38,378 nt of DNA. It comes from Sulfuricaulis sp. GTDB lineage: Bacteria; Pseudomonadota; Gammaproteobacteria; Acidiferrobacterales; Sulfurifustaceae. The DNA is taken from NCBI GenBank assembly GCA_030650525.1, contig JAUSDQ010000323.1, positions 1-38,378 on the forward strand, written 5' to 3'. The translations under genes were made by a program, and so were the position numbers. Shown one piece after another: positions 8,053 to 15,544 of this stretch. Numbering within the stretch: position 1 is the stretch's first letter; every line of letters begins with the position of its first letter. Under the pieces are notes generated by a model. It worked only from the letters and a program-made list of their open reading frames with translations. It was not told the origin of the DNA and ran no database searches.

Positions 8053-8081
8053 CTGGATTCCCGCTTGCCAAGAATGACGGG
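8053..8081. repeat. Half-copy of the CTGGATTCCCG/AATGACGGG repeat
   Basis: CTGGATTCCCG followed eight bases later by AATGACGGG is the right half of the dispersed repeat seen more completely at 5458-5541. It has no coding role. Confidence 0.6.
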
Positions 8082-8398
8082 ATACTGAGCTTTTGCGGGA
8101 TAGGCGGTGAATTGATTGGGCGGCGTCCTTTAAGTAAGCCAGTCCCGAATTCCATAGACACCCAGATCGGAACATATCTTCATAGGGCGAGTAGGGTTTG
8201 CCCGCATCCTGCGGCTCGCTACATACCCGTAGCGTAATCGAAGGAGGTACTCATGAAATGCCGTCGCTCGTTAGCCATCGCTGAAAAATGGGGTCCGCCG
8301 TCCCGTGGATTGGCCTCATTCAACGTTGCACGGCTACATTGACGGGGCATGGTGACGCCAGATGGGGGCGCGTCCATGAATGAGGATGATTGACATGC

Positions 8399-8424
8399 GG
8401 CGCAATACGCTGCTCTATTGCGCC
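8399..8424. repeat. Perfect 9-bp palindrome with 8-base loop
   Basis: GGCGCAATA and TATTGCGCC are exact complements flanking CGCTGCTC. It is followed by CTACG rather than a T-tract, so it is more likely a dispersed palindromic repeat than a terminator. Confidence 0.7.
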
Positions 8425-8597
8425 CTACGTGCTACACGAACTGTCGGCGCCTGCGGCCGCGCAGCGACTATGCGAGATGCTTGCCCTTGTTGCATGCGGG
8501 GACATGAGTGCGGGAAGATGTGCGGGAAACCTCAAAGTCTGACCCCTGTTGGTCTTTGGTGCTTCGCCCCAGAGCAGTCAATGAATGGAGGACTACC

Positions 8598-9557
8598 ATG
8601 CGTCGCCTCATCCTGTTGATTCTCTTCTTTATCCCCTTGGCCGCGTCGGCGGCGTCGTTTTCGTCGCTTTATATCTTCGGCGACAGTCTGTCCGACCCCG
8701 GCAACATCCCTCTCGTAAGCGGCTACGGTTTCCCGCCCGCGCCTTATTCAGACAAGCGCTTTTCGAATGGCCCGGTGGCCGTGCAATACCTGGCTCCGTT
8801 ATTGGGTTTGCCAGTGGACAACAGCAAGAACTACGCTCAGGGTGGCGCCACCACGGGTTTTGTTAACGTGCTTAACGCCAGCAGCGGCGGATTTATTCCC
8901 AGCTCGGCCCTGACCGGTGTGCGCGGGCAAGTGAACGATTATCTCGATCGCACCAGCAGCGCCGATGCCAACGCGTTGTACATCGTTTGGGCGGGACCGA
9001 ATGACTTGATGCGGAGTTTGGAAAACCCCGCCACTTTCAACCCGGCGGCGGCCATCGGCAACGCGCTCGGTAATCTGTCAACCGCCATTACCGATCTCAA
9101 CAACGCCGGTGCCCAGCACTTCTTGGTTCCCAATCTGCCTGACCTGGGTAAGGCGCCGCGCTTTAACGGAACGTCGTCGCAATTGGGCGGCACGCTGCTG
9201 TCTGGGGTATTCGACCAGCAATTGGCGGCCATGCTGGGACAACTGAAAACCGATCTGCAGGCGGACATCATGTCGTTCAATACCTTCGGGCTGCTGAATA
9301 GTGTCGTGGCCAATCCGGCGAAATACGGTTTTGGTAATGTCACCCGTCCGTGCCTCGCGAATCTCGCCTGCATCATCGATCCCGGGATCGCGGACAGGTA
9401 TTTGTTCTGGGATCCGATACATCCGACAACGCGTGGCCACGAACTACTAGCGCTCGCCATGGCCTCCAGCTTACCAACGGCGGTACCGCTGCCTTCTGCG
9501 CTGATGTTGTTGCTGTCGGGGCTGCTGGTATTGGTGAGATTCAAAAAAACTCGGTAA
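8598..9557 (+). CDS. Secreted SGNH/GDSL esterase with PEP-CTERM-like sorting tail
   Basis: A predicted extracellular lipase or esterase of the SGNH hydrolase superfamily. The ATG at 8598 is chosen over upstream in-frame starts because GGAGG lies just before it and a signal peptide (about 1-19, ending SAA) begins there, giving 319 residues. Catalytic blocks are visible: block I FGDSLSD with nucleophile Ser30, a glycine block YAQGGATTG, GPNDL, and block V DPIHPTTRGH with Asp272 and His275. The C-terminus (about 295-319) is VPLPSA, a hydrophobic helix and the basic tail RFKKTR. This is the VPLP variant of the exosortase-processed PEP-CTERM signal. The matching exosortase is not in the window. 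The natural substrate is unknown. Confidence 0.88.
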   Translation: MRRLILLILFFIPLAASAASFSSLYIFGDSLSDPGNIPLVSGYGFPPAPYSDKRFSNGPVAVQYLAPLLGLPVDNSKNYAQGGATTGFVNVLNASSGGFIPSSALTGVRGQVNDYLDRTSSADANALYIVWAGPNDLMRSLENPATFNPAAAIGNALGNLSTAITDLNNAGAQHFLVPNLPDLGKAPRFNGTSSQLGGTLLSGVFDQQLAAMLGQLKTDLQADIMSFNTFGLLNSVVANPAKYGFGNVTRPCLANLACIIDPGIADRYLFWDPIHPTTRGHELLALAMASSLPTAVPLPSALMLLLSGLLVLVRFKKTR

Positions 9558-9611
9558 GCTAACGTTTATTGATAATATCCCGCCCTCACAGGTTTCCTGC
9601 GGAGATTTTCG

Positions 9612-10118
9612 ATGTTGATCAACAAATCGCCACGCGTAATTTTTTTTAGCGGGTTCCTGGTCTGTGCCGGGCTGATGGTGGCAGCGCTGTATTTCCAGTA
9701 CGTCATGCATCTGGAGCCCTGCCCGCTGTGCATCTTTCAGCGGCTGCTTGTGATCGGCGCCGGTCTCATTCTGCTGGCCGGTGCGCTGCAAAATCCAGGT
9801 GTGCTCGGTCAACGCCTCTACGGTGGGATGATCGCGTTGGACGCCAGCCTGGGTGCGGCAGTGGCCGGACGGCATTTGTGGATACAGAGTCTGCCGTTCG
9901 ACCAATTGCCCGGCTGTAGCTACGATTTCGACACGATGCTGGAAAAGTTTCCCTGGCAGAAGACGCTGAAACTGGTGTTTGAGGGCACCGGAGAGTGCGC
10001 TAAGGTCGACTGGACCTTCCTGGGGCTCAGTATGCCCGGTTGGACGCTTATCTTCTTCACGGGCTTGGTGGGGCTGGGAATGATGCTGGTTTTCAGCCCG
10101 GTGGGCAAGCCGCGCTGA
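9612..10118 (+). CDS. dsbB: Disulfide bond formation protein DsbB
   Basis: Inner-membrane quinone reductase that reoxidises DsbA. The 168-residue protein has four predicted membrane helices. It carries both periplasmic cysteine pairs: Cys37 and Cys40 in EPCPLC, and Cys102 (PGCSYDF) with Cys129 (TGECAKVDW). The Gln-Arg of IFQRLL after the first pair is the quinone-proximal arginine expected in DsbB. GGAG lies upstream of the ATG. The gene is 54 bases after the esterase. It converges with a double-thioredoxin protein gene, so this spot is enriched in periplasmic thiol chemistry. No DsbA is visible. Confidence 0.95.
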   Translation: MLINKSPRVIFFSGFLVCAGLMVAALYFQYVMHLEPCPLCIFQRLLVIGAGLILLAGALQNPGVLGQRLYGGMIALDASLGAAVAGRHLWIQSLPFDQLPGCSYDFDTMLEKFPWQKTLKLVFEGTGECAKVDWTFLGLSMPGWTLIFFTGLVGLGMMLVFSPVGKPR

Positions 10119-10148
10119 GCCGCAAGGCGGAAAAACATCGCAACCGCT

Positions 10149-11168
10149 TTATTGCGAGTAGTCGATCACCACCCCCTGTTGCAGCAGTTCCTCGCGGCGT
10201 TCAGCATTGTAGGAAGAGAAGCTGGCGTGCCGGCGGTAGTGCTTGCCGCTGACATAACGCAACAATTCCTTGAAGTGAAAATGGTATTGCATCCCGTCCA
10301 TCCGCACGCGCTCCTTGCCTTCATTGAAGAACACCACCCCCGGCCGGTAGATCACGTTCAGTCGTTGCGCCCATTCCCGGGGCGAGGTCTTTCTGCCGTC
10401 GAAGTCAACGATCGGGGACGTCGAGTAGGCATCGAGCCGGACGACCTTGAACTTGGCCAGCTCCGGTTGCACGTCGGCGTGGTCGAGCACCTTGGTATGA
10501 AACTCGTCGCAATCGACGCAGTCCTGGTCCTCGAAGATCACGGCCAGCGGCTGGGAATAACCCTTGAAATTGGACATGTTGGAGAACCGCGGATCCTGAC
10601 GAAAGCCATAAACGGGATTTTGTTTCTGCTTTTCCACAAAGCTCGCCAGCGACTGTAAGTGGTATTGCTTCTGGTGCACGTAATCGAGCGCCTGGCGCAA
10701 GCTGCGCGGCTGGCGGTAGCCGTTGAGCCGCAGCACGGTTTTTCCGCCGTGGTCAAAAAACAGCAGGGTCGGGGTAGCCATCACCTTGAGCTTCGCGGCC
10801 AGCGCCTTTTCCGTGTAGGACTTGCCGTCGAACCACTCGACGGTGCTGCCGCCGCGAATGTCGATGGCGATGACGTCGAAATGCTTTTCGGCAAAGATTT
10901 TAGTGTCACCGCTGCGGAAATTTTCATCCAATTGCCTGGCACAGTAAGGACACTCGGCGAGATGCAAAAATAGCAGCACATGCCGCCCCTGAGCCTTGGC
11001 CTCCTGCATGTCTTCGCCCAAAACCAGAAAGCTTTTCTTGAACCAGCCGGGCAAATCATAAATCTGGCCGCCCGTGAGGCGGCCAGGCGGAGTGTCGGCC
11101 TCAGCGACAGGCGTCATGCCGGCAACAGCAACGGCGATGGCCATCACAACGGCTCTAAGGATTCCCAT
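10149..11168 (-). CDS. Periplasmic protein with two thioredoxin-like domains
   Basis: A predicted secreted thiol oxidoreductase of 339 residues. The start is taken as the ATG at 11168, where a signal peptide (about 1-24, ending AEA) begins; a TTG at 11183 in frame is less likely. Domain one has AECPYC (Cys73 and Cys76) after strand HVLLFLHL, and a cis-proline motif MATPTLLFF, like SoxW or thioredoxin-2-type proteins. Domain two has EDQDCVDC (Cys217 and Cys220) and a second cis-proline loop in IYRPGVVFF. Both active sites keep paired cysteines. Its neighbours are dsbB (convergent) and lptG (upstream on the same strand, 29 bases away). The partner protein is unknown. SoxW-like reduction of a sulfur-oxidation or cytochrome protein is possible but not shown. 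Confidence 0.85.
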   Translation of the reverse strand: MGILRAVVMAIAVAVAGMTPVAEADTPPGRLTGGQIYDLPGWFKKSFLVLGEDMQEAKAQGRHVLLFLHLAECPYCARQLDENFRSGDTKIFAEKHFDVIAIDIRGGSTVEWFDGKSYTEKALAAKLKVMATPTLLFFDHGGKTVLRLNGYRQPRSLRQALDYVHQKQYHLQSLASFVEKQKQNPVYGFRQDPRFSNMSNFKGYSQPLAVIFEDQDCVDCDEFHTKVLDHADVQPELAKFKVVRLDAYSTSPIVDFDGRKTSPREWAQRLNVIYRPGVVFFNEGKERVRMDGMQYHFHFKELLRYVSGKHYRRHASFSSYNAERREELLQQGVVIDYSQ

Positions 11169-11197
11169 GGGATAATTAAACAACGGGCGATGGCAGC

Positions 11198-12274
11198 TTA
11201 CAATCCCCGCGCCGCGCGATAGAGCAGAAACTGCGCGAGAGCGAAAAACATGACAATGGGCAGCAGCGCCCCGGCAACGGGCGGTAGCGCGTAAATCAGG
11301 CCAAAGTAACCCAGGCTCTGATCCACAATAACGAACAACAGCCCGAGCATGATGCCGATGAACACGCGGTGGCTCATGCCGCCGCTGCGGATCTGGCGGA
11401 AGACAAATGGCGTGGCGAGCAGCATCATGACCAGTGTTGCCAAGGGCATGAAAATTTTCTTCCAGAACTCCAATTGGAAATTACGTGTATCCTGATTATT
11501 CTGCTGCAAGTGCCCGATGTAATAATGCAGCCGCTGGATGGAGAGGCTGCCGGGCTGCACCGCAAACACCGACACGACCTCGGGTGTAACCTCCGAGAGC
11601 CAGTCTTCCTTCGGCACACGGCGCGTCTGGACGGCTTCCTTGCCGACAATGACGCTTTCGCTGACATCTTCCAGCCACCACCTGTCGCCATCATGCCAGG
11701 CATGGCGCGCCGAAGTCTGCCTACTCAGCCGTGAATGGCCGTCGAAATTATAAACATTCAATCGCAGCAGGCTCAGATCGGGTAGCACCTCGCCGATATT
11801 CACGAACGACGTTCCGCTGCGCAGCCAAATACCGGAACTTTTCTTTTGCAAAGAGGTTTCAAGCGCCTTGGCGCGTCCGAGTTGCGCGAGGTTTTCCGAG
11901 ACGGGAACGACGTATTCACCCAACAAAAAAATCACGGCAATGAACACAAACCCGATTTTCATCGTAGCGCCGACAATGCGGGCGACGGATATGCCGGCCG
12001 CGCGCATGGCGGTCAGCTCGGAATTGAGCGCCAGCGTGGACAGCCCCATCATCGTGCCGATCAGGGTGGCGATGGGCGACAGATCGTAGACCTGCTGCGG
12101 TTGTTTGAGGACAACGTATTTGATGAGCTCAACCAGCCCGAAACCGGCCTTGCCATAATCCTTGAGGCCATCGATCATGATAAAGAACACCGCCAGCGCC
12201 ACCAGAACGTTCAGCACCAGCAGCGTGCTGTAGAGAATGTGGCGCGCGATAAGCCGGTCGATGAGGGCGTACAT
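11198..12274 (-). CDS. lptG: LPS export system permease LptG
   Basis: One of the two transmembrane subunits of the LptB2FG ABC transporter that extracts lipopolysaccharide from the inner membrane. The ATG at 12274 shares one base with the lptF stop (TGATG), so it is preferred to an in-frame start at 12289; length is 358 residues. Three N-terminal helices are followed by a periplasmic beta-jellyroll domain (about 130-265), then three C-terminal helices. Family motifs include ELTAMRAAGIS near helix three (coupling helix facing LptB) and PLATLVMMLLATPFVF. It is operonic with lptF, the usual arrangement. Confidence 0.94.
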   Translation of the reverse strand: MYALIDRLIARHILYSTLLVLNVLVALAVFFIMIDGLKDYGKAGFGLVELIKYVVLKQPQQVYDLSPIATLIGTMMGLSTLALNSELTAMRAAGISVARIVGATMKIGFVFIAVIFLLGEYVVPVSENLAQLGRAKALETSLQKKSSGIWLRSGTSFVNIGEVLPDLSLLRLNVYNFDGHSRLSRQTSARHAWHDGDRWWLEDVSESVIVGKEAVQTRRVPKEDWLSEVTPEVVSVFAVQPGSLSIQRLHYYIGHLQQNNQDTRNFQLEFWKKIFMPLATLVMMLLATPFVFRQIRSGGMSHRVFIGIMLGLLFVIVDQSLGYFGLIYALPPVAGALLPIVMFFALAQFLLYRAARGL

Positions 12275-13371
12275 CAACCGCGCCCCCATCGCGCGAGCAT
12301 GGCAAGCAACGGCCGGTTACGGGCACGCTGCCTGAGGAGATAGACGGCGACCAACACCATCCCGCCGTGAACCCACCATAAACCTGCCGCGAGCGGCAGA
12401 CGCCCATTTTGTAGCATGGTTTCGCCGATGCCAAGCAGGTTGGAGTAAACAAAGTAAACCACGATGGCCACAAAAAGATTGGACATTCTGCCCCGGCGCA
12501 CGTCGGTATAGGCAAAGGCCACGGCATACAACATCAACACGAACAGGGCGATGGTTTTACCCAGCCGCCAATGCAGCTCGGCAATGGCATCGCGATTAGC
12601 CAGCCGCCCCAATAAGGCGATGGTGGGAAGTCCCGCGGTCGGTACCGGTGCCTCGCCGATTTTTTTGGGTTCGATGCGAAAGTTATAAACACTGAATTCG
12701 ACGATGCGGTAATCGGGCGCGCCGGGCGCGCCTTCATAGAAGGTACCATCATGCAAGGCCACGAATTTGTCACCGGTTTTTGGATCGGTGAAAGAATTGC
12801 CCGATTGAGCCACGAGCACACCTTGCTTGCCCGCTTCCAGACTGCTGGAAAAAATGCCCTGCAAATCTCCCTGCTCATTTATTTTTTCGACATAAATGAT
12901 TCTTCCCGCGCCGGGTAACTCGGTAAACACGCCGGCGGCGATCAGGCTCGGTTCGGAGCGATGCGTGCTTTCGATTTTGACGTTTTCGATCTGCCGGGTG
13001 GCCAGCGGGGTGAAGTAAAACGCGCCGGCCGCCACCAGGATGCCGAACGCCAGCGCCAGCACCGCGATCGGCCGCATGAAATGCATCAGGCCGATACCGC
13101 AGGCGGCCAGCACGGTCATTTCGCTGTCGCGATACCAGCGCGACAGCGTCAGCAGAATTCCCAGGTAAAACGCCAGCGGCAGCAAGACGTCCAGTTTCGC
13201 GAGCGTCTGAAAACCGAGCAGAATATAAAGCACGGTCTCGGATTGCTCACCGCGTGCCGCCCGCCCGAGCAGGGTAGTCATGCTCATCAGGACCATGACT
13301 ACCAGCAGCACCGCCGCGATCGCCAGGGTAGTGGTACCGGCCTCCCGATAAAACGCGCGGTTAATGATCAA
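12274..13371 (-). CDS. lptF: LPS export system permease LptF
   Basis: Partner of LptG in the LptB2FGC lipopolysaccharide extractor. The 365-residue protein has the six-helix, central periplasmic jellyroll layout. It shows conserved motifs MIINRAFYREAGTTT at the N-terminus, YRDSEMTVLAACGIG (coupling helix), and VRRGRMSNLFVAIVVYFVYSNLL in the C-terminal helices. It is divergent from pepA, with about 215 bases between, a gene arrangement widespread in gamma- and betaproteobacteria. Confidence 0.94.
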   Translation of the reverse strand: MIINRAFYREAGTTTLAIAAVLLVVMVLMSMTTLLGRAARGEQSETVLYILLGFQTLAKLDVLLPLAFYLGILLTLSRWYRDSEMTVLAACGIGLMHFMRPIAVLALAFGILVAAGAFYFTPLATRQIENVKIESTHRSEPSLIAAGVFTELPGAGRIIYVEKINEQGDLQGIFSSSLEAGKQGVLVAQSGNSFTDPKTGDKFVALHDGTFYEGAPGAPDYRIVEFSVYNFRIEPKKIGEAPVPTAGLPTIALLGRLANRDAIAELHWRLGKTIALFVLMLYAVAFAYTDVRRGRMSNLFVAIVVYFVYSNLLGIGETMLQNGRLPLAAGLWWVHGGMVLVAVYLLRQRARNRPLLAMLARWGRG

Positions 13372-13586
13372 GGCGCGGCCACCCAGAGATGTTTTGACAA
13401 GCGACGAGGAAACATTGGAAAATGCCGCTCACTGGCGACACGGGAGCACAGGCAATCGAAAACACCGTTTTTATTCACACAGTCATCCCTAAGGACTTGA
13501 TTGTAAAACGGAACTGCAACCCGAACTCAACAAAAATATACCACATCTTCCCGCCGTCCAGCGGGAAATAATCACAGGGAATCGGC

Positions 13587-15098
13587 ATGGAATTCATCGT
13601 CAAAAGCGGCACCCCCGAAAAACAGCGCAGCGGTTGCCTCGTGGTGGGTGTTTTCGAATCGCGCAAGCTCTCCGCCGTGGCCCATCAAATCGACGAGGTT
13701 TCCGGCGGTGCCATCGGCGCCATCCTGCGCCGTGGCGATCTCGAGGGAAAATCCGGACAAACGCTGCTGCTGCACAACATCCCGAATATTCCGAGCGAGC
13801 GTGTGCTGCTCGTGGGCTGCGGCAAGGAAAAAGAATTCAACGAAAGCCGCTACCGCGAAGTCACCGGCAAGGCCGTTACCGCGCTGCGCGACACCGGCGC
13901 CTCCGAGATCACCACTTACCTCACCGAACTGGAAGTCAAAGGACGCGACATCGCCTGGAAAATCCGCCAGGCGGTGGAAGTCACGGAGGCCTCGCTGTAC
14001 CGCTTCGATCGACTCAAGAGCAAACCCAACAATAACCGCCGCGCGCTGCGGCGCGTGGTGCTGGCCGTGCCCAAACGCAGCGATCTGGGTACGGGCGAGC
14101 AAGCGATCAAGGAAGGCCAGGCCATCGCGGAAAGCGTGAAACTGGTGCGTGACCTCGGCAATCTTCCCGGAAATCTCTGCACCCCCACTTATCTCGCCGA
14201 GCAGGCGCTGGCCATCGGCAAACAGTACGGACTGAAGACCACCGTGCTGGAAAAAGCGGATATGCAGCAGCTGGGCATGGGCGCGTTCCTGTCGGTCGCC
14301 CGCGGCAGCCGTCAGCCGCCAAAGTTGATCGTACTCGAATACCAGGGCGACAAGGAAAGCGAAGCGCCGGTGGCGTTGATCGGCAAGGGACTGACCTTCG
14401 ATGCCGGCGGCATTTCGATCAAACCGGCCGCCAACATGGACGAGATGAAATATGACATGTGTGGCGGCGCTTCCGTGCTCGGCGCGATCAAGGCCGCGGC
14501 CGAACTGAAACTGCCGATCAACATCGTCGGCATCATTCCCAGCTCGGAAAATCTTCCCGATGGCGATGCCAACAAGCCCGGGGATATCGTCACCAGCATG
14601 TCCGGCCAGACCGTGGAAGTGCTCAACACCGACGCCGAAGGCCGGTTGATCTTGTGCGACGCGCTGACCTACGCCGAACGCTTCAAGCCGGCCGTTGTTG
14701 TCGATATCGCCACCCTCACCGGCGCGTGCGTGATAGCACTGGGAGGCCATGCGAGCGGACTGCTGGCCAACAACGATCAGCTGGCGCGCGAACTCGCCAA
14801 CGCCGGCAAGTATACCTACGATCGCGCCTGGCAGTTGCCGTTGTGGGACGAATACCAGAAGCAGCTCGAGAGCAACTTCGCCGACATGGCCAATATCGGC
14901 GGCCGCGAGGGCGGCACCATCACCGCCGCCTGCTTTCTCTCGCGCTACGCCAAAAATTTCAAATGGGCGCATCTCGATATTGCCGGCACCGCTTGGAAAA
15001 CCGGCAAGGAAAAAGGCGCGACTGGCCGGCCGGTGCCGCTCCTGATACAGTTTCTCATTAATCGCGCCCGGAAGGACGGGGCAGAAACGGGCACATGA
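13587..15098 (+). CDS. pepA: Leucyl aminopeptidase PepA (M17)
   Basis: Cytosolic hexameric, two-metal aminopeptidase that removes N-terminal residues from peptides; some homologues also bind DNA in Xer recombination. The 503-residue length is typical. Metal and catalytic residues are in place: Lys267 and Asp272 in [10 protein letters not shown], the KYDMCGGA segment, and the family signature NTDAEGRL at 347-354 (Asp349, Glu351, Arg353). AGGGA precedes the ATG. It overlaps holC by four bases and starts a rightward run pepA-holC-unknown-valS. Confidence 0.96.
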   Translation: MEFIVKSGTPEKQRSGCLVVGVFESRKLSAVAHQIDEVSGGAIGAILRRGDLEGKSGQTLLLHNIPNIPSERVLLVGCGKEKEFNESRYREVTGKAVTALRDTGASEITTYLTELEVKGRDIAWKIRQAVEVTEASLYRFDRLKSKPNNNRRALRRVVLAVPKRSDLGTGEQAIKEGQAIAESVKLVRDLGNLPGNLCTPTYLAEQALAIGKQYGLKTTVLEKADMQQLGMGAFLSVARGSRQPPKLIVLEYQGDKESEAPVALIGKGLTFDAGGISIKPAANMDEMKYDMCGGASVLGAIKAAAELKLPINIVGIIPSSENLPDGDANKPGDIVTSMSGQTVEVLNTDAEGRLILCDALTYAERFKPAVVVDIATLTGACVIALGGHASGLLANNDQLARELANAGKYTYDRAWQLPLWDEYQKQLESNFADMANIGGREGGTITAACFLSRYAKNFKWAHLDIAGTAWKTGKEKGATGRPVPLLIQFLINRARKDGAETGT

Positions 15099-15541
15099 CG
15101 CGTGTGGATTTTTACCTTCTCGATCGCGCCACCGAAGGCGGCAGAGACACCGCTGTCTGCAAATTGACCCACAAGGCCTTCCGTCTCGGCCACCGCGTCT
15201 ACATACTCACCGACGATCATGACGGCGCACAGCGGCTCGACCGGCTGCTGTGGATCTTCGCTGCCTCCAGTTTCATTCCCCACGGATTAGGCGCGCGTCC
15301 GGCCGACGCCGGTCTGCCCGTGCTCATCGGCCACGAGGCGCCGCCACCGGCGCATGAAGACGTGTTGATCACGCTGGCCCCGCGGGTTCCGGAATATTTC
15401 AGCCGCTTCCAGCGTGTGGCCGAAGTGGTGCACGGCGGCGACGCGGAAAAAACGCTGGCGCGCGAGCGTTTCCGTTTTTACCGGGACCGCGGCTATGCGT
15501 TGCAAACGCACAATTTGGCGCTGGAATTCAGCGGGGCCTGA
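15095..15541 (+). CDS. holC: DNA polymerase III chi subunit HolC
   Basis: The chi subunit connects the clamp loader to SSB at the replication fork. The 148-residue protein shows the family landmarks: N-terminal VDFYLL, a helical region ending in [23 protein letters not shown], and the strand [24 protein letters not shown] followed by the C-terminal helix [19 protein letters not shown]. The pepA-holC-valS order is widely conserved, but here another large gene separates holC from valS. Confidence 0.93.
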   Translation: MTRVDFYLLDRATEGGRDTAVCKLTHKAFRLGHRVYILTDDHDGAQRLDRLLWIFAASSFIPHGLGARPADAGLPVLIGHEAPPPAHEDVLITLAPRVPEYFSRFQRVAEVVHGGDAEKTLARERFRFYRDRGYALQTHNLALEFSGA

Positions 15542-15544
15542 CCC

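Larger units (their letters stand above)
7822..8597. other. Repeat-rich non-coding stretch upstream of the esterase
   Basis: No supported gene in 776 bases. It contains a half-copy of the GTCATTCC-type repeat (8053-8081), a perfect nine-base palindrome (GGCGCAATA at 8399-8407 with TATTGCGCC at 8416-8424), and a CAAAGTCTGACCCC stretch (8533-8546). The last is reminiscent of sequence found beside REP-associated transposases. A 29-codon frame at 8253-8342 has a good ribosome binding site (GGAGG) but no recognisable product. The region looks like decayed mobile or repeat DNA. Confidence 0.6.

Noticed and set aside
7893-8237. 114-codon plus-strand frame
   Set aside because: It runs through a dispersed repeat (8053-8081) and its translation shows no domain.
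8253-8342. 29-codon frame with a good GGAGG site
   Set aside because: It has no recognisable product or conserved motif. It is mentioned only within the non-coding region entry.
13572-14972. Long 466-codon open frame on the minus strand
   Set aside because: It is antisense to pepA, whose motifs are complete. The translation lacks family features and reflects the codon bias of the sense gene.
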